From positions 62,001 through 126,000 of the forward strand of contig CAYJKQ010000004.1 of the NCBI GenBank assembly GCA_964370815.1: a stretch of DNA of 64,000 bases. The letters are read 5' to 3'. Positions 17,862 through 26,589 of the stretch are shown here, piece after piece. Both the position numbers and the translations under genes were made by a program. This DNA is from UBA12087 sp964370815 (GTDB lineage Bacteria; Chloroflexota; Anaerolineae; Anaerolineales; Villigracilaceae). Below the pieces are notes generated by a model that ran no database searches, was not told the DNA's origin, and was given only the letters and a program-made list of their open reading frames with translations. The number at the start of each line of letters is the position of its first letter. The first letter of the stretch is position 1.

Positions 17862-19223
17862 ATGGCTGAACTCCGCTCACTCCCATCGGTTGAAACACTT
17901 TTACAAACTCCATATGCTAAGCAATTAATTGGTAAGTACGGGCGACCTCTAACTCTTTCTGCAATTCGAGAAGTTTTGGCTGGTATTCGAACAAACTTTG
18001 CGTCTCAATCAGATAGAAAAATTCCCGAAAGTAAAACCATTCTTGAAAATGCCAAACACCTACTGAAATCTTACACACAGCCTACTCTACTACCGGTAAT
18101 AAACGCTACCGGAGTAGTACTCCACACAAACCTGGGGCGTGCCCCTCTCAGCCCATCAGCAATCCAGGCTATGCAAGTAGTGGCGCAAGGTTATTCTAAT
18201 CTCGAGTTTGATCTTTCGATCGGGAAACGTGGTTCCCGTCTGATCCACGCAGAAAAAATTCTCAAAATACTTCTTGGAACACAGGCAGCATTGGTTGTTA
18301 ATAACAATGCTTCTGCCGTTATGTTAGCTTTCTCAGCTCTTGCTGCGCGAAAACGTGTGATCATATCCCGTTCTCAATTAATTGAAATTGGAGGCGGTTT
18401 TCGCATTCCTGATGTAATGAGACAATCCGGTGCAAAATTAGTTGAAATTGGGACAACTAATCAAGTGCATATACATGACTATGAACTGGCATTAACAGAA
18501 CCTGCAGCAATGATATTTCATGCACATCACTCCAATTTTAAGATCATCGGGTTCACCAGTGAACCTGAATTACAGGACATAGCCTTGGCTGCACACAATG
18601 CCGGTTATCCTCTATTGGACGACATTGGCTCAGGTGCATTATTGATGACTGAACGTTTTGGTCTGGCCCACGAACCCACTGTCCAGGAATCATTGGCTGC
18701 AGGCGCAGATCTGGTATTGTTTTCAGGAGATAAGCTGCTTGGCGGACCCCAGGCGGGAATAATTGTTGGCAGGGCTGATTTGATCCAAAGATTAAAGAAA
18801 CATCCTTTGGCTCGCGCAGTACGGGCAGATAAAATATGCCTTGCGGCTATAACGGCAACATTACTCCACTACTTAAAAGATGAAGCAGTCAACGAGATCC
18901 CAATCTGGCGTATGATCGCGACCCCTCCGGAAGTGATCAAAGCCAGGGTAAAAAACTGGGTCAAAAAAATCGGTAACGGTGAAGTTTTACCAGGCTATTC
19001 AACCATTGGTGGTGGGAGTCTGCCTGGAGAATCCCTTCCAACATGGTTGCTAGCACTGGATGTTGGTAACGCAGATAAATTCTTGACAAAATTGCGATCC
19101 TTAAATCCGCCTATTATCGCCCGAACTGAAAATGACAGAATCCTGTTGGACCCGAGGACTGTTCTGCCTGAATATGAGAGCACCTTCCTGGAAGGATTAC
19201 AGAGTGCCCTTGAGAAAAATTGA
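17862..19223 (+). CDS. selA: L-seryl-tRNA(Sec) selenium transferase
   Basis: SelA is the PLP enzyme that turns seryl-tRNA(Sec) into selenocysteinyl-tRNA(Sec) with selenophosphate. The 453-residue protein has the N-terminal SelA domain (starting LRSLPSVETLLQ), the INATGVVLHTNLGRAPLS segment at about 80-97, and the PLP lysine in FSGDKLLGGPQAG (Lys291). The ATG at 17862 follows GAGGGGTG at normal spacing. No selB, selD or tRNA-Sec lies in this window, so the rest of the pathway must be elsewhere or absent. SelA-like PLP enzymes with other roles exist, but the intact N-terminal domain favours true SelA. Confidence 0.88.
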   Translation: MAELRSLPSVETLLQTPYAKQLIGKYGRPLTLSAIREVLAGIRTNFASQSDRKIPESKTILENAKHLLKSYTQPTLLPVINATGVVLHTNLGRAPLSPSAIQAMQVVAQGYSNLEFDLSIGKRGSRLIHAEKILKILLGTQAALVVNNNASAVMLAFSALAARKRVIISRSQLIEIGGGFRIPDVMRQSGAKLVEIGTTNQVHIHDYELALTEPAAMIFHAHHSNFKIIGFTSEPELQDIALAAHNAGYPLLDDIGSGALLMTERFGLAHEPTVQESLAAGADLVLFSGDKLLGGPQAGIIVGRADLIQRLKKHPLARAVRADKICLAAITATLLHYLKDEAVNEIPIWRMIATPPEVIKARVKNWVKKIGNGEVLPGYSTIGGGSLPGESLPTWLLALDVGNADKFLTKLRSLNPPIIARTENDRILLDPRTVLPEYESTFLEGLQSALEKN

Positions 19224-19267
19224 TTTTTTATTGACAATAGCATGGTTTTACTGGAGATGTGCTAATA

Positions 19268-20518
19268 ATGAAATCGGACATTGATGCCCTAATGCATGAA
19301 AAGAACTTTGATGCTCTTGTAGTTATTGGAGATGCTCAACATAATCCGCCAATGTTTTACCTGACTGGTGGTGGACATATCAATAACGCTATTCTCGTGA
19401 AGCAGTATATGAAAGAACCTGTTCTTTTCTGCAACGATATGGAACGTGAAGAAGCTGCAAAGTCAGGCTTAAAAGTGCACTGCTTTAGCGAATATCCTTT
19501 TGATGACTTTCTCAAAGTGGCCAAAGGAGATCCCACTCTGGCCGGAGCATTACGTTTGCAAAACCTGTTCGCCGATCTCGGTTTGGTACAAGGCACTGTC
19601 TGCCTATATGGTAAAACCGAATTTGGGTCCTCTTTTGCTGTTTTCAACCAGTTACAACAAATAATGCCTGATATAAAATTTGATGGTGAAAGTCAGGATG
19701 CTTCATTGTTTATGAAAGCCATGGAAACAAAAGATGAAAGCGAAGTAGACCGTATCCGAGAGATGGGAGTAATCACCACCAAAGTTGTTGGACGTGTTGC
19801 CGATTTTCTATCCGACTCCGAAGTTGATGAAAACGAGAACCTTCTTCGTGAAGATGGCGCTTATTTAACCATAAGAGATGTAAAAAACAAGATTAATCTT
19901 TGGCTGGCAGAATCCGGGGTTGAGAATCCACACGGCACCATCTTCGCCATTGGACACGATTCCGGGGTTCCCCATTCGACTGGAAATCCGGAAGATCTTG
20001 TAAGGCTCGGGCAAACCATCGTTTTTGATATCTTCCCTTGTGAATCTGGAGGAGGTTACCACTACGACTTTACTCGCACTTGGTGCCTGGGATATGCGCC
20101 ATCGGAGGCATTAAACCTCTACCAACAAGTTTATGAAGTTTATCGAAAAGTCATGGAAAATCTCGACTTGAATACGCCTTATAAGGATTACCAGCGCTTA
20201 ACTTGTGAAATGTTCGAGGTGAATGGTCATCCAACTCCAAAGACCCACAAGTCACCTGTGGAAGGCTATGTACACAGCTTGGGACATGGTGTTGGTTTAA
20301 ATATTCATGAACGCCCTTGGTCCAGTCTCACATCTGATGATGATAATCGTTTGGTAGTTGGTGTGGTTGCCACGATTGAACCTGGATTATATTACCCAAA
20401 AGAAAACCTTGGAGTCAGGTTGGAAGATACCTTCTGGATTCGCCCGGATGGAAAATTTGAAATTCTAGCAGAATACCCCCTTGACCTAGTTTTACCGATG
20501 AAGAAGTGGAAGAAATAG
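19268..20518 (+). CDS. M24 family metallopeptidase (Xaa-Pro aminopeptidase-like)
   Basis: A pita-bread fold peptidase likely to release N-terminal residues before proline. The N-terminal creatinase-like domain is followed by the metal site: aspartates in VFDIFPCESGGGYHYDFTR, histidine in GHGVGLNIHE, and glutamates in TIEPGLY and RLEDTF, so all five ligands appear present. The ATG at 19268 is preferred over GTG at 19259 because GGAG at 19253 is too close to the GTG. It lies between selA and tsaD on the same strand. Confidence 0.88.
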   Translation: MKSDIDALMHEKNFDALVVIGDAQHNPPMFYLTGGGHINNAILVKQYMKEPVLFCNDMEREEAAKSGLKVHCFSEYPFDDFLKVAKGDPTLAGALRLQNLFADLGLVQGTVCLYGKTEFGSSFAVFNQLQQIMPDIKFDGESQDASLFMKAMETKDESEVDRIREMGVITTKVVGRVADFLSDSEVDENENLLREDGAYLTIRDVKNKINLWLAESGVENPHGTIFAIGHDSGVPHSTGNPEDLVRLGQTIVFDIFPCESGGGYHYDFTRTWCLGYAPSEALNLYQQVYEVYRKVMENLDLNTPYKDYQRLTCEMFEVNGHPTPKTHKSPVEGYVHSLGHGVGLNIHERPWSSLTSDDDNRLVVGVVATIEPGLYYPKENLGVRLEDTFWIRPDGKFEILAEYPLDLVLPMKKWKK

Positions 20519-20525
20519 TCAAATT

Positions 20526-21572
20526 ATGAGTATGCCCCCGGCGCGCATTCTAGCAATTGAAAGCTCCTGCGATGAAACAGCTGCAGCTATTGTTGAAAAT
20601 GGTCGCACAATTCTGAGTAATGCAGTAAGTTCTCAGATGGAGATGCACACACGTTTTGGAGGAGTTTTTCCTGAAGTGGCTTCCCGCCAGCACCTTCTTT
20701 CTGGAGTGCCTGTGGTCGAAAAAGCCCTCATAGAAGCCCATATGACCCTGGCAGACCTCGACGCCATTGCAGCCACGCGTGGACCGGGACTGGCTGGTTC
20801 CTTACTGGTGGGTTTAAATATGGCAAAGGGATTGTCATTGGGTTCCAATTTACCATTACTGGGAATCAATCACCTCGAAGGTCACTTGTATTCAGCGTGG
20901 GTTTCTCAACCTGGGATTGAAACCAACAGCGAACCACAATTTCCCCTGGTAGCATTGTTGGTTTCCGGTGGGCATACTGAACTTAATTTGATGAGTGATC
21001 ATCTTACATACCGCCACCTCGGTGTAACATTAGATGATGCTGCGGGAGAGGCATTTGACAAAGTTGCCCGCATTTTAGGCTTGGGCTACCCAGGAGGTCC
21101 ATCCATCCAGACAGCTGCTGAAAAAGGCGACTCGACGGCATTCAATTTTCCGCGTGCCTGGTTGGAAAAAACATGGAATTTTTCCTTCAGTGGATTAAAA
21201 ACATCCGTGTTGCGGCAGGTGCAGGAGCTCGAAAATTATTCTGAAATTTCATCCACACAAAGCACCCCTCTCCCTATACACGATCTTGCTGCCAGTTTTC
21301 AAGCTGCAGTTGTTGATGTGCTCTTCACCAAGACAATGGCAGCAGCAAGGGAATATGGAGTAAAACAGATCCTCGTTGCCGGAGGCGTCTCCGCCAACCA
21401 GTGTTTGAGGCAGACTTTCACGGATCAGTCTGAATTTCAAATCAATATTCCTCCCCTTTCATTATGCACTGATAATGCTGCCATGATCGCTTCTGCTGGA
21501 TATTACCGCTTTGTACATGGTTATGTTGATCCTCTTTCAATTGATATTCTGCCAACCTGGCCTTTATCTTAA
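20526..21572 (+). CDS. tsaD: tRNA N6-adenosine threonylcarbamoyltransferase
   Basis: TsaD transfers the threonylcarbamoyl group to A37 of ANN-decoding tRNAs, working with TsaB, TsaC and TsaE. The 348-residue length is typical. The sequence begins ILAIESSCDETAAAI (ASKHA phosphate loop), has the metal-binding HxxxH at His116/His120 (INHLEGHLYSAW) and a late VAGGVSANQCLR. The gene begins eight bases after the M24 peptidase stop. ATG at 20532 is an alternative start. Confidence 0.96.
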   Translation: MSMPPARILAIESSCDETAAAIVENGRTILSNAVSSQMEMHTRFGGVFPEVASRQHLLSGVPVVEKALIEAHMTLADLDAIAATRGPGLAGSLLVGLNMAKGLSLGSNLPLLGINHLEGHLYSAWVSQPGIETNSEPQFPLVALLVSGGHTELNLMSDHLTYRHLGVTLDDAAGEAFDKVARILGLGYPGGPSIQTAAEKGDSTAFNFPRAWLEKTWNFSFSGLKTSVLRQVQELENYSEISSTQSTPLPIHDLAASFQAAVVDVLFTKTMAAAREYGVKQILVAGGVSANQCLRQTFTDQSEFQINIPPLSLCTDNAAMIASAGYYRFVHGYVDPLSIDILPTWPLS

Positions 21573-21651
21573 TTTTATTAATTCTTACTATTCTATCGCT
21601 ATTTAAAATCGAAAACTAATCTCATAATTAATAATCAGTGGCAAGACAAAT

Positions 21652-21675
21652 AAAACTCGAAAACCGAGTATTTTG
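21652..21675. terminator. Weak hairpin between convergent tsaD and prmC
   Basis: AAAACTCG and CGAGTATTTT flank a five-base loop with a small bulge. Its position between two convergent genes suggests shared termination, but the stem is short. Confidence 0.4.
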
Positions 21676-21728
21676 ATTTCAAAAAAATAAAATTCCACCC
21701 ACCTGCTAATAGCAATTATTCCCTTATA

Positions 21729-22604
21729 TTAGAGATTAATTTCCAAAATCCGATCTCTTCCAGACAAATCCTGATGCAGGTGGATTTCCGAACTAGAAAA
21801 TCTATCATAAGCCAGGGAAAGCGCTGACAATCCCTGCGAAGCTTCTATCTCCATCAGGATCATCCCACCCATCTCCAAATATGCAGGTGCTTGATCGAGA
21901 AATCTTCTAATAACAACCAATCCGTCCTTCCCTCCATCCAATGCTAGATCTGGTTCCCGTCCATATACCCTCAAACCTTTTAATACCGGGGTCGGAATGT
22001 AGGGAAGATTGGCTACGATAAGATTTCCACCTGTAGGTGGGTTGCCGGATAGAATTGGGAACTTATCCCAAACAACATTTGTTCCAGCAGGAAATAAATC
22101 ACAACTCACAAACTTAATTCTGTGGTGGACATTAAATTTTTTTGCGTTTTGCCTGGCCACAATAATCGCCTTCTGAGAGATATCTGTTGCTACCACAAGC
22201 AAATCATGGATATTTTCAGCCAATGCAACTGCAATGCATCCTGAACCTGTTCCTATATCAATTACCCGGCGAGATAACGGATTTTTCCGCAGCCAATCCA
22301 AACCTTTTTCAACAAGAAGTTCCGTTTCAGGACGTGGAATGAGCACATCTTGTGAGATGATCATTTCCATTCCATAAAATTCCCAAGTTCCAATGATATA
22401 CGGTAACGGAACTCCGATTCTCAATCTTGCAAGCGATTCAGCAAGCCTTTCCTCCTGGGCAGGGGTCAGCTCCATTTCTGGGTGTGCCAGAACCCAGGAA
22501 CGGCTTCTTCCTGTTAAATGTGCCAGAAGTACTTCAGCATCCAATACAGCTGATTCTGAATAACCTCTCAATAGCAAAGTGATTTCATTAATATTATTTT
22601 TCAT
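21729..22604 (-). CDS. prmC: Release factor glutamine N5-methyltransferase
   Basis: PrmC methylates the glutamine of the GGQ motif in release factors; its substrate gene prfA lies close by. The protein has an N-terminal helical domain, a SAM-binding IDIGTGSGCIAVALA and a catalytic motif that reads NLPY (VANLPYIP) rather than the usual NPPY. A short insertion (SGNPPTGGN) lies just before it. An in-frame ATG at 22640 is rejected because it overlaps a TATAAT box; the ATG at 22604 then has a leader of about 20 bases without an obvious ribosome site. Confidence 0.9.
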   Translation of the reverse strand: MKNNINEITLLLRGYSESAVLDAEVLLAHLTGRSRSWVLAHPEMELTPAQEERLAESLARLRIGVPLPYIIGTWEFYGMEMIISQDVLIPRPETELLVEKGLDWLRKNPLSRRVIDIGTGSGCIAVALAENIHDLLVVATDISQKAIIVARQNAKKFNVHHRIKFVSCDLFPAGTNVVWDKFPILSGNPPTGGNLIVANLPYIPTPVLKGLRVYGREPDLALDGGKDGLVVIRRFLDQAPAYLEMGGMILMEIEASQGLSALSLAYDRFSSSEIHLHQDLSGRDRILEINL

Positions 22605-22631
22605 TTTAAGTCTGAATTGCTTGGTAGGAAG

Positions 22632-22637
22632 ATTATA
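22632..22637 (-). promoter_or_regulatory. -10 box of prmC
   Basis: TATAAT on the minus strand overlaps the first possible ATG of prmC. A -35 candidate TTCCGA sits 17 bases upstream but is a poor match. The box argues for the downstream start. Confidence 0.45.
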
Positions 22638-22804
22638 CATTGGAACTTTTCGAAATCGGAATTCGTCCGTTAATTAATAGCCAATTCAGCCTGGATTTTC
22701 CATGTAATCCAAGATGATGGGTTGTTATAGAACCGGGTATGACTCACTTTCGAATCCTTTCATTCTACTATTTAATGCAAGGTTCTATTTCAAAGGAGAA
22801 TATT

Positions 22805-25159
22805 ATGAACAAACACTTATTAGCCTTGTCAGTTTTTTTGGTTTTTGTGATCTCTTTTTTCCCGAGCCAGGTCCAGGCAGATGGCATCATTATTCCTAAT
22901 CCAATCATCTGTCTCCCGCCAGGTTGTTCCCCAATTTTGCCTCCCATGGCACAGTTAGCCATTCGGTACCATCATGTCACTGTAACCATCAAAGACCAGA
23001 TAGCTGTTACTCATGTGGATCAGGTTTTCTACAATCCCAATGACTGGCAGGTGGAAGGTACTTACATTTTCCCCGTCCCATTTGATGCTGTGGTGAGTAA
23101 TTTCATCTTGTGGATCGACGGTAAACCAGTTGAGGGGCAGGTATTGGATGCTGACCAAGCCCGTTTGAAATACGAAGAGATCGTTGCCAACCTGCGGGAT
23201 CCGGCCTTATTGGAATATGTTGGGCGAGGCGCTGTACAGGCACGTATCTTCCCTATTCCTCCACAAGGAGAACGTCGCGTCGAGCTCGAATATTCCCAGG
23301 TCCTGACGGTTGATAATGGACTGGTTAAATACTCGTATCCTTTGAATACTGAAAAGTTTTCCGTCTGGCCGCTTGATTCTGTAACCATAAAAGTAGATAT
23401 TCTCTCAAGTAACGAATCCATCCGGACTGTTTATTCACCCACTCATAATATTGATACAAAAATATTCGATAATGGACACGTAACAGCCAGTTATGAAGCC
23501 AGCAACATGACCCCGGATTCAGATTTTTCATTATTCTACTCGATCGGAGAAAGCGAGGCTTTCCATCTACTTACATACCGGGATCCCAACTACCTGGCAG
23601 ATGCGGACGGATTTTTCATGCTGTTGCTCGCACCACGCCCCGAAGCAACTTCCGAACGAATAGCCAAGGACATAATCCTTGTACTGGACCATTCCGGAAG
23701 CATGGAAGGCGAGAAATTTCAACAAGCCCAGGAAGCCTTGAAATATATTCTTGGTCATTTGAACCCGGAGGATCGTTTCAATATTATCAGTTTCAGTACT
23801 TCGATTGAATCGTACGCCAGAAATCTACGTCCAGCCCAGGAGTCAAATGCTGCCATTGAGTGGATCGACAGGCAGAGCGCGGTTGGGAGTACGGATATCA
23901 ACCGGGCATTACTTGAAGCTGCTTCGATGAGCGATGGCGAACATCCAACCTATGTCATCTTCCTGACAGATGGTCTTCCTACTGAAGGTGAGGTTGATAG
24001 CTCAAAGATCATTGGTAATTTTGCCCGCAGTGCACCGGAAGATCTGCGCCTTTTTGCCTTTGGCGTTGGTTATGATGTGGATACCTACCTGCTTGATTCA
24101 CTTACCCAGGAGCATCACGGCAACAGCACGTATGTCAAACCAGGTGACCGACTGGATGAAATTCTGTCAGCTTTCTATTCCAAGATCAGCACCCCTGTAC
24201 TGACCAATTTATCCCTTGATTTCGGCAACCTGGATGTTTATGACATTTACCCATCTCCATTACCTGACCTTTTTGCTGGCTCACAGATCGTGGTTACAGG
24301 ACGTTACCTCAGATCCAGTACGACCAATATCACTCTCAAAGGGCAGGTAAATGGTCAAACCCAGACATTTAATTTTTCAGAACAAGTCTTCCCTTTAGTC
24401 TCGAATGATCCTTATGAATCTAATCTGCCACGCTTGTGGGCAACACGCAAGATCGGACATTTACTCAACCAGATCCGCCTGAACGGACCAAACCAGGAAA
24501 ACATTGACCAGATCGTAAGGTTAAGCATCCGCTATGGAATTGTAACTCCTTACACGTCCTACCTTGTTACAGAAGAAATGCCCCTGGGAGCAGCTGAACA
24601 ACAGCGGATCGCAAATGAGCAGTATTCGATGATGGCTACCGCACCTGCCGCACCTGCTTATGGTGCTTCTGCGGTTGATAAAGCTGCAGAACAAGGACAA
24701 ATGGCGGAAGCAAATTCTGCTGCTGCTCCTTCTGAGAGTATTGGCGATATTATCAAAATTATTGGCGCACGTTCGTTTGTTAATAGCAATGGAGTTTGGA
24801 TGGACACAGGTTTTGACCCAGAGAGCATGCAAACAACACGTGTGTCCTTCCTCTCTGATGATTACTTTGCTCTAATCAAAGCACGACCAAATTTGGCAGC
24901 TGCCTTTGCACTTGGTCCAAGTGTGATCGCTCTCTCTGACGGAATTGCTTATGAGGTGGTGGATAGCGATGAAAGCAATCAACCTTTCGAGATCCCAGCT
25001 ACATACACTCCAGAATCCGAACCAATTGCCAACTCCGGGAATGACACTCCTCTCACACCAACCCCCAGGCTTCCCTGTGCTTCGAGTTTATTGGCTCTCC
25101 TGCCAATTGGTTTGATGTTATGTCTCAGATGCTTAAGACATTCAATCCAGAATAAGTAA
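22805..25159 (+). CDS. Secreted VIT and von Willebrand A domain protein, membrane-anchored
   Basis: The 784-residue product starts with a signal peptide (cleavage likely after VQA, residue 25). A VIT domain (about 50-175) is followed by a VWA domain (about 288-460) with the metal-ion site DHSGS at 295-299. A long C-terminal region ends with a hydrophobic segment and a basic tail (about 760-784), so the protein is probably anchored facing outward. This resembles inter-alpha-trypsin inhibitor heavy chains, which bind matrix proteins; the bacterial role is unknown. AAAGGAG precedes the ATG at 22805. The gene is monocistronic and closed by a strong terminator. Confidence 0.9.
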   Translation: MNKHLLALSVFLVFVISFFPSQVQADGIIIPNPIICLPPGCSPILPPMAQLAIRYHHVTVTIKDQIAVTHVDQVFYNPNDWQVEGTYIFPVPFDAVVSNFILWIDGKPVEGQVLDADQARLKYEEIVANLRDPALLEYVGRGAVQARIFPIPPQGERRVELEYSQVLTVDNGLVKYSYPLNTEKFSVWPLDSVTIKVDILSSNESIRTVYSPTHNIDTKIFDNGHVTASYEASNMTPDSDFSLFYSIGESEAFHLLTYRDPNYLADADGFFMLLLAPRPEATSERIAKDIILVLDHSGSMEGEKFQQAQEALKYILGHLNPEDRFNIISFSTSIESYARNLRPAQESNAAIEWIDRQSAVGSTDINRALLEAASMSDGEHPTYVIFLTDGLPTEGEVDSSKIIGNFARSAPEDLRLFAFGVGYDVDTYLLDSLTQEHHGNSTYVKPGDRLDEILSAFYSKISTPVLTNLSLDFGNLDVYDIYPSPLPDLFAGSQIVVTGRYLRSSTTNITLKGQVNGQTQTFNFSEQVFPLVSNDPYESNLPRLWATRKIGHLLNQIRLNGPNQENIDQIVRLSIRYGIVTPYTSYLVTEEMPLGAAEQQRIANEQYSMMATAPAAPAYGASAVDKAAEQGQMAEANSAAAPSESIGDIIKIIGARSFVNSNGVWMDTGFDPESMQTTRVSFLSDDYFALIKARPNLAAAFALGPSVIALSDGIAYEVVDSDESNQPFEIPATYTPESEPIANSGNDTPLTPTPRLPCASSLLALLPIGLMLCLRCLRHSIQNK

Positions 25160-25174
25160 TTTCTCACCTCGTAT

Positions 25175-25214
25175 AACGAAGTCGGGAGCTTCCAGATCAG
25201 CTCCCGACTTCGTT
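25175..25214. terminator. Strong terminator between the VWA gene and prfA
   Basis: A perfect 16-base-pair stem (AACGAAGTCGGGAGCT and its complement) with an eight-base loop is followed on the plus strand by a T-rich tail. It sits two bases after the prfA stop and may act in both directions. Confidence 0.9.
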
Positions 25215-25215
25215 G

Positions 25216-26298
25216 TTAATTTTCATTCTGGCTGTAATCGCCAGCGACAGCAAGACGATCCGCTTCATCTGTGGAAGCCAGCTCCTCTATGAACTCATCA
25301 ATATAGCCTTCCATCACTGCTGGAAGATTGTAGGAAGAAAGCCCAATACGGTGATCTGTTACCCGTGATTGAGGGTAGTTATACGTGCGGATCTTTTCCG
25401 AACGCTCTCCAGTACCAACCTGTAACCTACGAGATTCATCCTGCTCTGAGCGAAGCTTTTCTTCTTCAATCTCATACAATCTAGCTCGCAAAATCGTCAT
25501 GGCTCTCAGTTTGTTTTGGAGCTGGGAGCGTTCATCCTGGCAGGCAACTACCATGCCAGTTGGAAGGTGGGTTATGCGGATGGCAGTCGAGTTTTTTTGA
25601 ACGTTTTGCCCACCAGCACCTGCAGAAATATATACATCGATACGCACATCTGATGTTGGGATGTCAATATCCACTTCTTCAACTTCAGCCAGAACTGCTA
25701 CCGTTGAAGTTGAGGTATGGATGCGCCCGGATGATTCTGTAGTAGGGATCCGCTGGACACGATGCACTCCAGATTCAAATTTCAACTTTGAGTAGGCTCC
25801 AAATCCTTTGATCAGAAATGTTATTTCTTTGAATCCACCGATACCGATATCATGCTGGGATAATACTTCGATCTTCCAATTTTCGCGCTCTGCATAGCGG
25901 GAGTACATTCGAAAAAGATCTGCCGCAAACAGGGCGGCTTCATCGCCACCTGTCCCAGCCCGAATTTCCATGATCACGTTTTTATCATCACGCGGATCTT
26001 TGGGGACCAGCATCCGTTTGATTTCATTCTCAAGGGATTCAATGCGCGGTATGAGGTCATCCACCTCAGCCTGAGCCAACTCAATTATCTCCGGATCTGA
26101 AGCCTCTGCCAACACAGCACGTGCTTGCTCCAGATCAGCCAGATCTTTGCGATATAAACGTGCATTTATAGCGATCGGCTCAAGGTCAATGCGTTCCTTA
26201 TTCAACTCAGCTGCGCGCTGATAGTCTTCCCCCACTTCCATCAGCAAGCGGTTTAGTTCTTCATATCGATCTTCGATCCCAATTAGCTTATCCAGCAT
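25216..26298 (-). CDS. prfA: Peptide chain release factor 1
   Basis: RF1 recognises UAA and UAG and triggers peptide release. The 360-residue protein has GGQ at 229-231 (SAGAGGQNVQ) and a PxT codon-recognition motif Pro185-Thr186-Thr187 (QRIPTTES), which marks it as RF1 rather than RF2. The ATG at 26298 is preceded by AAGGATGAGG. The minus-strand order is uvrC, microprotein, prfA. Confidence 0.97.
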   Translation of the reverse strand: MLDKLIGIEDRYEELNRLLMEVGEDYQRAAELNKERIDLEPIAINARLYRKDLADLEQARAVLAEASDPEIIELAQAEVDDLIPRIESLENEIKRMLVPKDPRDDKNVIMEIRAGTGGDEAALFAADLFRMYSRYAERENWKIEVLSQHDIGIGGFKEITFLIKGFGAYSKLKFESGVHRVQRIPTTESSGRIHTSTSTVAVLAEVEEVDIDIPTSDVRIDVYISAGAGGQNVQKNSTAIRITHLPTGMVVACQDERSQLQNKLRAMTILRARLYEIEEEKLRSEQDESRRLQVGTGERSEKIRTYNYPQSRVTDHRIGLSSYNLPAVMEGYIDEFIEELASTDEADRLAVAGDYSQNEN

Positions 26299-26354
26299 AC
26301 CTCATCCTTGAGTGCCTCAATCACCAATGGCAAAATTTCAGATCAATTGGCGAC

Positions 26355-26385
26355 AAATAGCGCGGCAAAGCTTGCCGCGCTATTT
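26355..26385. terminator. Perfect hairpin between the microprotein gene and prfA
   Basis: AAATAGCGCGGCAA pairs with its exact complement across a three-base loop. It lies 18 bases after the microprotein stop. Neither side has a long T-run beyond the stem itself, so it may attenuate rather than stop transcription into prfA. Confidence 0.65.
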
Positions 26386-26403
26386 AATTATACCATCGGC
26401 TGA

Positions 26404-26562
26404 TCAATATTGAGCGACTGCAGAAAGGATCATGGATAGAATAAGGACGATGGAAATTCCTAAAAAAATATAACTCATGGTCTTAACGCGGCGTTTTTCC
26501 CGGTCTATCTTTGGTTTTACAGTAGCTTTATTTTTGGAGTTCTTAGAGTTCTTGCCTGCCAT
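26404..26562 (-). CDS. Single-helix membrane microprotein (52 residues)
   Basis: A short reading frame between uvrC and prfA encodes a protein with a very basic N-terminal half (MAGKNSKNSKNK, then KIDREKRRVK) and one hydrophobic helix, about residues 29-50 (SYIFLGISIVLILSMILSAV). A clear ribosome site GAGGAA lies seven bases before the ATG. It starts 28 bases after the uvrC stop and is followed by a perfect hairpin. The positive-inside rule places the N-terminus in the cytoplasm. I recognise no family; function unknown. Confidence 0.75.
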   Translation of the reverse strand: MAGKNSKNSKNKATVKPKIDREKRRVKTMSYIFLGISIVLILSMILSAVAQY

Positions 26563-26589
26563 CAATTCTTCCTCAATTCATTTAATTTT

